This document shows positions 36,559 through 43,791 of a DNA stretch of 44,393 bases, piece by piece. Location of the stretch: NCBI RefSeq assembly GCF_013001275.1, contig NZ_JABDMV010000019.1:1-44393 (forward strand), read 5' to 3'. Positions within the stretch are counted from its first letter, which is position 1. Every line of letters starts with the position of its first letter. The DNA is from Flaviramulus sp. Lineage in GTDB: Bacteria; Bacteroidota; Bacteroidia; Flavobacteriales; Flavobacteriaceae. The notes beneath the pieces were generated by a model. It was given only the letters and a program-made list of their open reading frames with translations, was not told the origin of the DNA and did no database searches. The translations under genes and the position numbers were made by a program.

Positions 36559-36912
36559 ATGAAAATTTTTAAAGTAATTTATCCAGTTATAATAGCATTT
36601 GTTTTTTTGATGAGTTACCAGGTTATGGGACAATCACGAAAAATTAATAAAATTCTTGAAAACCCAGAAGATCGTGCTTATTTGATGATGAAAATTAGCA
36701 ATGATAAAAAGCTAATGACTGAAATGATTGACTATTTGTCTCATAATGTTGAAGCGGTTGAGAAACTTCAGGCTAAATATGGTAATAATGAAGAAGGGAT
36801 GATGAAAAAAATGAGTGAAACAAAAGGTCAGGAGCATCCGAAAAATGAAATGTGTACAATGTGTAAAAAGAAAATGGCCAAAAAAAAACAAAAAGAAAAT
36901 GACGGTAATTAG
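36559..36912 (+). CDS. Small secreted protein with C-terminal CxxC
   Basis: A 117-aa protein with a good signal peptide (hydrophobic about 6-20, cleavage near residue 24). The mature part is helical and Met/Lys-rich (DRAYLMMKISNDKKLMTEMI), then ends with a CTMCKKKM motif (C99, C102) and a basic tail. Such a Met/Cys-rich tail could bind metal or form a disulfide; function unknown. It is preceded by the divergent dyad shared with hsp20, so it probably belongs to the same regulon. Convergent with the metallo-beta-lactamase gene. Confidence 0.65.
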   Translation: MKIFKVIYPVIIAFVFLMSYQVMGQSRKINKILENPEDRAYLMMKISNDKKLMTEMIDYLSHNVEAVEKLQAKYGNNEEGMMKKMSETKGQEHPKNEMCTMCKKKMAKKKQKENDGN

Positions 36913-36926
36913 TTAAATTTAAAGGC

Positions 36927-38318
36927 TTAAATGATTACTTTTTTTACATCTGAAAGTTTTGGGATGGATGCATTCCAATTATAGGTATCTTTTATTTTTA
37001 CTCGAAAAACGTCTAAAGCTGTAGGTTCGCCATGAATTAAAAATACTTCTTCAGGGATATTCTTTATAGTACTCATCCAATTAAGTAAATCTTGTTGGTC
37101 TGCATGTGCTGATAAACTTTCAATACTTTTTATAGTTGCTTTTACCGGATAATATTTTCCGAAAAAACGAATTTCGTGTGCGCCTTCTTTTAACAGTCTT
37201 CCGCGAGTTCCTTCTGCTTGATAACCCACTAAAAGCACTGTTGTAGATGGTTCGTCTATTAATTGCTGTAAATATGTAAGCACTCTGCCTCCAGTAACCA
37301 TACCACTACCTGCAATTATAATTTTTGATCGTTTATCATCAATCGTTTCCCAAGTTTCTTTGTAAGATTGAATAATGTTGATATGGTTGCACATGGCATC
37401 GTAATCTTGTATAAAAAGTTTATGTGAATTTGGAAATCGTTTAAAGACTTTTAACACATTATTGCCCATAGGACTATCAATAAAAATTGGAATATTTGGA
37501 ATCCTATTGCTTTTATACAATTTCCAAAGAATGTACATAAGTGTTTGTAGACGCTCTACAGCAAAACTTGGAATGATTAAATTCCCATGGTTATTAATGG
37601 TTTCTTTGATTATATCTGTTAGCATGTTTTCAACATTATCTTCTGCGTGTAATTTGTTGCCATAAGTGCTTTCTATAAACAAATAATCTGCCCATTCTGG
37701 GGTTTTTGGGTCGTACAATAAATAATCGTTTTGTCGACCAATATCTCCTGAAAATACAAACCGCTTACCATTAATATCAATTTCAATAAATGTTGCACCG
37801 ATGATATGTCCATTGCTTTGAAAACGATAGGAAATATGTTCAGATAACTGTATCCATTTATTTTCGATTTCTACCGCAAACAGTTTTATAGTATTCTGAG
37901 CTTCGCGGACAGTATAAAAGGGTAGGGCGGGATTATGTTTTGTGTATTTTTCTTTGTTTGCTTTATAAGCCTCTTCTTCATGGATTTTGCCACTATCATT
38001 TAATATTATTTCTGCTATTGCTAAAGTAGGAGCTGTACCTACTATCTTTCCTTTGAATCCTTGCTTTAATAATCGGGGTAAATAACCAACGTGGTCTAAA
38101 TGGCCATGAGTAAGTAATACAATATCTATGGTTTCAACTTTAACCGGAAGATCAATCCAATTGAGTTCTCTAAGTTCTTTTAAACCCTGAAACATGCCAC
38201 AATCAATTAGAATGTTCTTTTCAGATGTTTCTACAAGAAATTTAGATCCAGTAACAACTCCAGCAGCACCTAAAAAGTTAATTTTTACAAATTTTTCCAT
38301 TTGGTTATTTATTGACAT
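36927..38318 (-). CDS. Metallo-beta-lactamase / beta-CASP RNA-processing-type protein
   Basis: A 463-aa protein of the MBL-fold, RNA-specificity (beta-CASP) group, usually exo- or endoribonucleases related to CPSF-73 and YSH1. The zinc motif is H71-G-H73-L-D75-H76 in LLTHGHLDHVGYL. H171 in SNGHIIGATF, D192 in FSGDIGRQ, GSGMVTGGRVLTYL in the beta-CASP part, and LSAHADQQDLLNWM plus FLIHGEPTALDVF at the C-terminus complete the site. ATG at 38318 overlaps the upstream ATP-cone gene by 10 nt; an ATG at 38300 is an alternative start. The pair form one operon. Confidence 0.9.
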   Translation of the reverse strand: MSINNQMEKFVKINFLGAAGVVTGSKFLVETSEKNILIDCGMFQGLKELRELNWIDLPVKVETIDIVLLTHGHLDHVGYLPRLLKQGFKGKIVGTAPTLAIAEIILNDSGKIHEEEAYKANKEKYTKHNPALPFYTVREAQNTIKLFAVEIENKWIQLSEHISYRFQSNGHIIGATFIEIDINGKRFVFSGDIGRQNDYLLYDPKTPEWADYLFIESTYGNKLHAEDNVENMLTDIIKETINNHGNLIIPSFAVERLQTLMYILWKLYKSNRIPNIPIFIDSPMGNNVLKVFKRFPNSHKLFIQDYDAMCNHINIIQSYKETWETIDDKRSKIIIAGSGMVTGGRVLTYLQQLIDEPSTTVLLVGYQAEGTRGRLLKEGAHEIRFFGKYYPVKATIKSIESLSAHADQQDLLNWMSTIKNIPEEVFLIHGEPTALDVFRVKIKDTYNWNASIPKLSDVKKVII

Positions 38319-39148
38319 AGTTGTGAAATTTCCTTGAGAATTTTTTCTTTTCTTATTTCAGAAACTCCTAAATGATCTAAATAAAAAGTATCGCCTATTA
38401 ATTGGCGAAAAAGCACAACATCTCTACTCAGTAAAAACTGCTTTTCTCTGTTATTAAGTAATGTAGAAACTGTAATTGGATACAGCCCTAAACGATCTAT
38501 AATGTCTTTTAAACCATCATTTTTTGGATAATCCCAACTCAATAAATATAAACCGCAACAGTTACCATATTTTAAAGCATCTGCTGTAAACCGCGTATTT
38601 GTTACAACCCAACCTTTGGTAAGTGATGTTTCATTTTTATCATTTCCATTCCAATGTGCTCTTACATCTTTATAACGAGAGTTTATATATAAAGGAATTT
38701 TAACGTTGCATTTAAGTCCTTGCTCGCTATGAAATTTACACTCTATAATTGTAGTTTTATTGTTTTTATGAGAAATCACATCAATTTCGTGGGTTACACA
38801 TTCACCTTGAACAATTTTACCTACTTCAGTTTTATAACCTGAATACTCTAAAATGGAACTAACAAACCTTTCAAAAGGAAAACCAGTTGGTCCAAGTTCA
38901 TATATGGCTTTTTTAAGCTTATATTTTGAAGCCAGATGCCTCTTGTTTTTTTTAAGTAAAGCAAAAGCACGATTATAAATTTCTTTGGTAGAAATTCCAT
39001 GATATAATTCATCGCATACTTTGTCTATAATAGGATTAACAATAGCATCATCAGCTCCTGTGCTCTTAAGAGAAGTGCGGAGCTTATCTACTGAAAATTT
39101 CACTTTTTCACCGGAATATTTAATGATTTCTATGTTTTTAGTTTCCAT
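38309..39148 (-). CDS. ATP-cone plus PD-(D/E)XK (Mrr-like) nuclease-fold protein
   Basis: A 279-aa two-domain protein. Residues 1 to about 85 form an ATP-cone, the nucleotide-sensing domain of NrdR and ribonucleotide reductase: IIKYSGEKVKFSVDKLRTSL and LASKYKLKKAIYELGPTGF. Residues about 88-210 look like an Mrr-type PD-(D/E)XK nuclease, with D123 in THEIDVIS and E136-x-K138 in IIECKFH. The C-terminal 70 residues are helical. It may act on nucleic acid under nucleotide control. No methyltransferase is present, so it is not an ordinary restriction system. Overlaps the beta-CASP gene. Confidence 0.8.
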   Translation of the reverse strand: METKNIEIIKYSGEKVKFSVDKLRTSLKSTGADDAIVNPIIDKVCDELYHGISTKEIYNRAFALLKKNKRHLASKYKLKKAIYELGPTGFPFERFVSSILEYSGYKTEVGKIVQGECVTHEIDVISHKNNKTTIIECKFHSEQGLKCNVKIPLYINSRYKDVRAHWNGNDKNETSLTKGWVVTNTRFTADALKYGNCCGLYLLSWDYPKNDGLKDIIDRLGLYPITVSTLLNNREKQFLLSRDVVLFRQLIGDTFYLDHLGVSEIRKEKILKEISQLCQ

Positions 39149-39162
39149 ACAAATATTTTAAA

Positions 39163-39191
39163 ACTGCCAAATCCAGATTAATTTTGGCAGT
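39163..39191 (-). terminator. Terminator of the usp/eRF1-like unit
   Basis: ACTGCCAAA (39163-39171) pairs with TTTGGCAGT (39183-39191) around an 11-nt loop. On the minus strand TTTTAAAATATTT follows. It lies 28 nt after the stop at 39220 and separates this unit from the ATP-cone operon. Confidence 0.75.
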
Positions 39192-39219
39192 ATTAACTAA
39201 CTTTTAAAAGAGCAAATAG

Positions 39220-39627
39220 TTAATTCGACTTAAAAAATTCTCTAACCCAAGCTTTAACTTGATTATCAGTCATACTATCTGCTTTTTCAACGCCTTTTAT
39301 TTTTGTACTTAAAACACTATAGTTTTTATTCAGCTCTTTTGCAAATCGTTCATTGGTTTCTGCCGGTCCAAAAATCACTAATGCGTCTGTATTAATAACC
39401 TCTTTAGCAATCTGATTAAAGTATTTTTTTAATTGTTGCTTTTCGCGTGCTAAATACTTACTGTCTTGCACCACATCTTGTGGACCGCCTTTTAATCGAG
39501 TTCCTGAGCCTCCTTGGGGATTGTAATGTTCTATGTTAGAAGACACTGTGTTTAAGTGCTCAATGTTTTCATCGATTGTTACAATAAGTGCTTTGTTTTT
39601 ATCTAACCAAATACCTGTTTTTTTCAT
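39220..39627 (-). CDS. eRF1-like / translational-machinery-type small protein
   Basis: A 135-aa cytosolic protein. The N-terminal strand KKTGIWLDKNKALIVTI matches the short proteins that carry an eRF1-domain-like fold (bacterial and archaeal release-factor-like families, annotated in many genomes as translational machinery protein). A middle Gly-rich loop (NPQGGSGTRLKGGPQD) is followed by the strand-helix ALVIFGPAETNERFAKEL. It is encoded 12 nt after a usp gene and probably shares its promoter and dyad at 40551-40562. A role on stalled or idle ribosomes would fit but is inferred from fold and context. Confidence 0.6.
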   Translation of the reverse strand: MKKTGIWLDKNKALIVTIDENIEHLNTVSSNIEHYNPQGGSGTRLKGGPQDVVQDSKYLAREKQQLKKYFNQIAKEVINTDALVIFGPAETNERFAKELNKNYSVLSTKIKGVEKADSMTDNQVKAWVREFFKSN

Positions 39628-39639
39628 CTTTATATATTT

Positions 39640-40494
39640 TTAGTTTCTTAAATCATGCATGACAAATATTGGAACTTTGGAATGAAATGAAATATCTTTC
39701 ACCATTGGGTTGGTTAATATACTTCCAAAAAAAGCATGTTTTTTATTTATAAAAGCGACCATATCGCTACCTCTACTTTCTACAAAAATATTTAAGGCAG
39801 TCTCAACATCATTATGTGATAATGCGTAAAATTTATAGTTGGTGCCTTCTAAAATGTCTTCAAGAAGTTGCTTGTTTTCTTTTTGTCTAATGCTTAATTC
39901 ATTTAGATCTGAAATATGAAGTACGGCTATTGTAGCTTCACATTTTTTCGCGAGGTTTGTTAAGTAGTTTAATTCACGTCTTTTATAATGTGTTTTATAG
40001 CTTGTTGGAAATACAATCTCTTTTGGTAATACTTTTTTTGCATTTTGAGGGACTACAATAACAGGACAATTACGAACTTTTTCCATAACATAAGTGGCTG
40101 TACTACCAAATGCCTTTGCTTTTGAATAAGTTTCGCCTTTTGTACCCATAACAATCATTTCAATATCCTTTTGTTCAACTATTTGCTTAATCGCTTCAAT
40201 AATATTATTAAATTGAGATATGGTTTTAAACTGATGTTTTTTATCGCCGTTTTCTTTTAGAATGAGTTCATCTAGTAAATTAGAAAGGCCCATTTCAGAT
40301 TGTTCTTTTGCAGCATTATACAATCCGCTACCAGGTTCCATATTCAATAAGCTTGCTAAAATATTTCCAGTAGCAGAGAAAACGTTAAGAATATAAAAAT
40401 CGCAATCTTCATTTTTATATAGTTCTAAGGCATAGTTTATAGCTTGCCATGCATTTTCAGAAAAATCGGTGGGTAATAATATTTTATGTTTCAT
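39640..40494 (-). CDS. Tandem-domain universal stress protein (copy 1)
   Basis: A 284-aa protein with two Usp domains. Domain 1 (about 1-150) begins ILLPTDFSENAWQAINYALE and has the ATP-binding signature G-2x-G-9x-GS in MGTKGETYSKAKAFGSTA. Domain 2 (about 155-284) begins EIVFPTSYKTHYKRREL but lacks that signature, holding FINKKHAFFGS instead. Such proteins raise survival in starvation and low oxygen. The gene follows copy 2 by 73 nt, and that gap holds the dyad at 40551-40562; the eRF1-like gene follows. Confidence 0.9.
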   Translation of the reverse strand: MKHKILLPTDFSENAWQAINYALELYKNEDCDFYILNVFSATGNILASLLNMEPGSGLYNAAKEQSEMGLSNLLDELILKENGDKKHQFKTISQFNNIIEAIKQIVEQKDIEMIVMGTKGETYSKAKAFGSTATYVMEKVRNCPVIVVPQNAKKVLPKEIVFPTSYKTHYKRRELNYLTNLAKKCEATIAVLHISDLNELSIRQKENKQLLEDILEGTNYKFYALSHNDVETALNIFVESRGSDMVAFINKKHAFFGSILTNPMVKDISFHSKVPIFVMHDLRN

Positions 40495-40550
40495 GGCATC
40501 GACTTTAAATTTATTATCATGAATTTATTGGATAACTTGCAGTATAACAA

Positions 40551-40562
40551 TGATATATATCA
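40551..40562. promoter_or_regulatory. FNR/CRP-like dyad before usp copy 1
   Basis: TGATATATATCA in the 73-nt gap between usp copies. Centre is 62.5 nt from the ATG at 40494. The minus-strand box TAAATTCA (40527-40520) starts at the 36th base from the dyad end, as in the other promoters of the set. Confidence 0.7.
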
Positions 40563-40567
40563 GATAT

Positions 40568-41398
40568 TTATTCCGGAATTACAAAAAAAGGAATTGTTGG
40601 ATGATATCCTATTTTCTTAATAACAGGTTCTTTAGTAACGTTCTCAATAAAGCTATGTTTATAATTTACCATAGCCAGAATATCTATTTCTAGTTCTTCG
40701 ATAAAATCATTAATCTCAACCGTTTTTTCGGCATATTTGGGCATGAAATGAAAAGTGATATCATAATCAGATAAAAGTTTTTCTAACATGGTGCAATTAT
40801 ACTCTTGATTATCACTCAATTCACCTTCCTGTTGAACACATATAGTCCTTATTTTTGAATTGTATAATGCTACCAAATTTTTTAGCGAGCCTATTTCTTT
40901 ATCGCCATATTCGCGCTCAAAATTTGTAGCAAAAGCAATTTGTTTGGGTAATACAAAATCATAATCTTCTGGGACTATTAATACGGGACATGTTTTTATT
41001 TTCTTTATGGTTCTAACGGTATTACTGCCGAAAAGTAATTCTTTTGCTTTTGTAGCACCTTTAGTTCCAACTACTACCAGATTAATGTTGTGTTTTATAA
41101 TAGATTTTTTTATAGCTAATTGTAGGTCTTCAGCGCTTAAAATAGTATGAAATTCATGGTTTGCATTGGCATTAGCATTTTCTGCCATTTCTTTTAGGTC
41201 TTTAAGCTCTTGACTAGCATTTTCAGACATAATTTTTGTCAATTTATTCGAAAGGTTTGACATTTTGGACACGCGCATTTTTGTAGCATGCAAGAAATAA
41301 AACACACATTCTTCATCTGCAAATAACTTTAAAACATACACAGCTGCACTCCATGCGTTATCTGAAAAATCTGTTGGAAGTAAAATATTATTTTGCAT
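40568..41398 (-). CDS. Tandem-domain universal stress protein (copy 2)
   Basis: A 276-aa two-domain Usp. Domain 1 starts ILLPTDFSDNAWSAAVYVLKL and keeps the ATP motif VGTKGATKAKELLFGSNTV. Domain 2 starts QIAFATNFEREYGDKEIG and again lacks the ATP motif, with MVNYKHSFIENV in its place. There is no dyad directly before it; it starts 77 nt after the stop of copy 3, so it is probably transcribed with copies 3 and 4 from the dyad at 43238-43249. Confidence 0.9.
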   Translation of the reverse strand: MQNNILLPTDFSDNAWSAAVYVLKLFADEECVFYFLHATKMRVSKMSNLSNKLTKIMSENASQELKDLKEMAENANANANHEFHTILSAEDLQLAIKKSIIKHNINLVVVGTKGATKAKELLFGSNTVRTIKKIKTCPVLIVPEDYDFVLPKQIAFATNFEREYGDKEIGSLKNLVALYNSKIRTICVQQEGELSDNQEYNCTMLEKLLSDYDITFHFMPKYAEKTVEINDFIEELEIDILAMVNYKHSFIENVTKEPVIKKIGYHPTIPFFVIPE

Positions 41399-41475
41399 AA
41401 CTATTGACTTAAATTAATTCTTTAAAATTCAAATCGACAAACTTTTTACATCATTAAAATAATCAGTTTAAACCA

Positions 41476-42321
41476 TTAGGGTTTTAAAGGGATTACTAAA
41501 AATGGCACATTTAAATGAAACCCAATTTGATTGATAGTCGATTTAAAAAACAAGTTTTCAAAAAACGAACGTTTATTATTTATCATAACTAAAAGATTGA
41601 TTTTATGCTTAACTTGAAATTCATTGATGGCATCTATAATTCCCATAGTCTTCACATGATGAAATAAAAATGCTAAGTTTTTAAACAGCGTATCCAATTT
41701 CTGTTTATTGGTTTTCTGTATTTCGGTGAGATCATAACCTGATGATACATGCATCGCATTTAATCGAGCATGATTTGTTTCAACTATTTCTTTTAGAATC
41801 TTTAAATCTGAGTTTTTAAATTCAACTTGAAGATCTGTTGGAAATAAAATTTCGTGTGGAGATTCAAATGAAAAATCTGATGGTATTGCTAAAATAGGAC
41901 ATTTAATTTCTTTAAAAACATGCACGGTATTAGAGCCAAACAGTATTTCTTTGGCACCAGTAGCTCCTTTTGTACCCATAATTATAACATCAATATCATG
42001 TGTTTTTATATAATCCTTAATACCAGATATTAAAGTGTCAAATCTTGCGTCAGTTTGAATTTTATGCTTTTTATTTTCCCCAAATTCCTTTATTATAATG
42101 TCGACTAGATCAGAGAGATTGTTTTGAGCAGTATTTCTTATGGCATCGCCTAAACCAAACTGAGCAGGCGCACCAAGGACATATTCAACATCATAAATTA
42201 TTGGGGTATAAGTGTTTAATAAGTAAAAAGTACAAACTTCATTTTTGTACAGTTGTAAAGCATACTTTATGGCATTATAGGAATTCTCCGAAAAATCTGT
42301 TGGTAAAAGAATATGTTTCAT
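41476..42321 (-). CDS. Tandem-domain universal stress protein (copy 3)
   Basis: A 281-aa two-domain Usp. Domain 1 starts ILLPTDFSENSYNAIKYALQL, with MGTKGATGAKEILFGSNTV as its ATP site. Domain 2 starts EILFPTDLQVEFKNSDLK and has MINNKRSFFENLFF at the place of the ATP signature. It lies 12 nt after copy 4 and is surely in the same operon. Confidence 0.9.
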   Translation of the reverse strand: MKHILLPTDFSENSYNAIKYALQLYKNEVCTFYLLNTYTPIIYDVEYVLGAPAQFGLGDAIRNTAQNNLSDLVDIIIKEFGENKKHKIQTDARFDTLISGIKDYIKTHDIDVIIMGTKGATGAKEILFGSNTVHVFKEIKCPILAIPSDFSFESPHEILFPTDLQVEFKNSDLKILKEIVETNHARLNAMHVSSGYDLTEIQKTNKQKLDTLFKNLAFLFHHVKTMGIIDAINEFQVKHKINLLVMINNKRSFFENLFFKSTINQIGFHLNVPFLVIPLKP

Positions 42322-42333
42322 CGTATTGAAGTT

Positions 42334-43182
42334 TTAAAAGCGCCTCATATTTTGTAATGTCAAAAATGGAATATCTAAATACAAGCTTAATTTATCTATA
42401 GTTGATTGAAATAATATGTTTTCTAAAAATGAATGCCTTGTATTTACCATTACTAACATATCTATATTGTTCTCTTTTATATGTGTGTAAATAGCATTGA
42501 TAATACTCTTGTTATCAACGGATACGAACTTAATTTTGTTCTTACTTAGCATTGCTTTTATGAAAGACTGATTGTCTTCTTGTCTTAAAGAAAGTTTAGA
42601 ACTTTTAGAGATATAGAGCATTTCTATAACAGCTCTATAAGGTGCTGCCATTTCACATAATAATTTTAATTCACGTCTTTTATACGGAATCATATAGTTT
42701 GTAGGGAAAAGTATATGTCTTGGTTGTATATGTTTATAATTTTCTGGAATTGCTAAAACAGGACATTGTACATACCTTAAAACTTGTAAAGTATGGCTAC
42801 CAAAAGTTATCTTTTTGTCGTTAGTTTTACCACGAGTTCCCATAACAATAATATCAATGTTCTCTTCATTAACTATTTTATCTGTTTCGTCAATTAAATT
42901 ACTGGAAGATGAAACTATATCATAAGTGTGTCTTGGGTTTGGTGACACTTTATTTACGTGGTTTAGTATGTTTTCTAATTGTAATTGAGATTTATTGCTA
43001 ATAATGCGAGTTACTTCTTCTAGAGTTTCTCTTGTCAATAACGAATTATCAGCATAAATATCATCTTGGTATGCATGCATTATGTAAAACTCACTTTTAT
43101 CATACTTAAACAACTCCAAAGCATAGACTAAAGCATTTAATGCATTATCAGAAAAATCTGTGGGAATTAATATTTTTCTCAT
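42334..43182 (-). CDS. Tandem-domain universal stress protein (copy 4)
   Basis: A 282-aa two-domain Usp and the first gene of the usp run. Domain 1 begins KILIPTDFSDNALNALVYALEL and has MGTRGKTNDKKITFGSHTL. Domain 2 begins HILFPTNYMIPYKRRELK and holds MVNTRHSFLENILF instead of an ATP site. The four copies differ widely in sequence, so the duplication is old. The dyad at 43238-43249 lies 61.5 nt upstream of the ATG. Confidence 0.9.
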   Translation of the reverse strand: MRKILIPTDFSDNALNALVYALELFKYDKSEFYIMHAYQDDIYADNSLLTRETLEEVTRIISNKSQLQLENILNHVNKVSPNPRHTYDIVSSSSNLIDETDKIVNEENIDIIVMGTRGKTNDKKITFGSHTLQVLRYVQCPVLAIPENYKHIQPRHILFPTNYMIPYKRRELKLLCEMAAPYRAVIEMLYISKSSKLSLRQEDNQSFIKAMLSKNKIKFVSVDNKSIINAIYTHIKENNIDMLVMVNTRHSFLENILFQSTIDKLSLYLDIPFLTLQNMRRF

Positions 43183-43237
43183 GATGACCGTGTTTAGTTC
43201 GTTGTTTAAAATTATACTGCATTTTAGAATTAAACTA

Positions 43238-43249
43238 TGATATTTATCA
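43238..43249. promoter_or_regulatory. FNR/CRP-like dyad before usp copy 4
   Basis: TGATATTTATCA (TGAT-N4-ATCA). On the minus strand TAATTTTA at 43214-43207 begins at the 36th base from the dyad end. Centre 61.5 nt before the ATG at 43182. Confidence 0.72.
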
Positions 43250-43360
43250 GTCGAATCCTTTTAAGTATTCTTCACTATTGGTTAGACTTTATAATTACAT
43301 TAATTAAACATCAAAAATTTGAAAAGAATTATTAGTCCGAATATTCACGTAGTCTTTTTT

Positions 43361-43663
43361 TTATAGATAAGATTTTAGAGTTCCTTTTCTTTTTTTAAGT
43401 TGCTTTTCTAAATCACTAATAGCATGTTTTACCGCTACTTCATAATTCTTTTCATTGGCTGAAGCAAATATTCTTGGTCCATAAAGGCTTAGTTCAATTT
43501 TACATATTTTACCATTTCCTTTTGGATCATTCTCTTTTGTGAAAAATACATCTGCATGAATGAGCATGTTGTATTTTATATTTAATTTATTTAGTTTCTT
43601 AATTGTATATATTTCTAAACTATCGCTAGTTAGCATATCCACGAACTGAACCTTTATTTTCAT
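43361..43663 (-). CDS. hpf: HPF/RaiA-family ribosome hibernation factor (short form)
   Basis: A 100-aa S30AE-domain protein that binds the small ribosomal subunit at the A/P sites and promotes 70S inactivation or 100S dimers. MKIKVQFVDMLTSDSLEIY and the terminal helix EVAVKHAISDLEKQLKKRKG match the family. The C-terminal dimerisation domain of long HPF is absent. A dyad at 43723-43734 lies 65.5 nt upstream and is shared with the divergent upp gene. Its position next to usp genes supports a dormancy role. Confidence 0.88.
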   Translation of the reverse strand: MKIKVQFVDMLTSDSLEIYTIKKLNKLNIKYNMLIHADVFFTKENDPKGNGKICKIELSLYGPRIFASANEKNYEVAVKHAISDLEKQLKKRKGTLKSYL

Positions 43664-43722
43664 CTTTTTGTCATTTATGGGTTATTAGTATTAAAGGTAT
43701 TTAATATATGGATGAGGATAAA

Positions 43723-43734
43723 TGATATTTATCA
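43723..43734. promoter_or_regulatory. FNR/CRP-like dyad shared by hpf and upp
   Basis: TGATATTTATCA midway between the two divergent starts (centre 65.5 nt from hpf, 63.5 nt from upp). Leftward TACCTTTA (43699-43692) and rightward GAGCTTTA (43758-43765) both start at the 36th base from the dyad end; the rightward box lacks the leading T. Confidence 0.72.
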
Positions 43735-43791
43735 TTTGAATACTATATAATATTCATGAGCTTTATAACTTACATATTGAATTTTATAGTT

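Noticed and set aside
38309-39148. Mrr-like protein as part of a restriction-modification system
   Set aside because: No methyltransferase or specificity subunit nearby, and the ATP-cone and operon partner point to a different role.
41399-41475. A fifth TGAT-N4-ATCA dyad before usp copy 2
   Set aside because: TGATTATTTTAATGATG is visible on the minus strand but the arms are not correctly spaced or complementary, so copy 2 is better read as part of the usp 4-3-2 transcript.
34589-43663. Stress-gene block starting at a tRNA gene, possibly an integrated island
   Set aside because: No integrase, no duplicated 3' tRNA end further right, and base composition and codon use look like the rest of the window.
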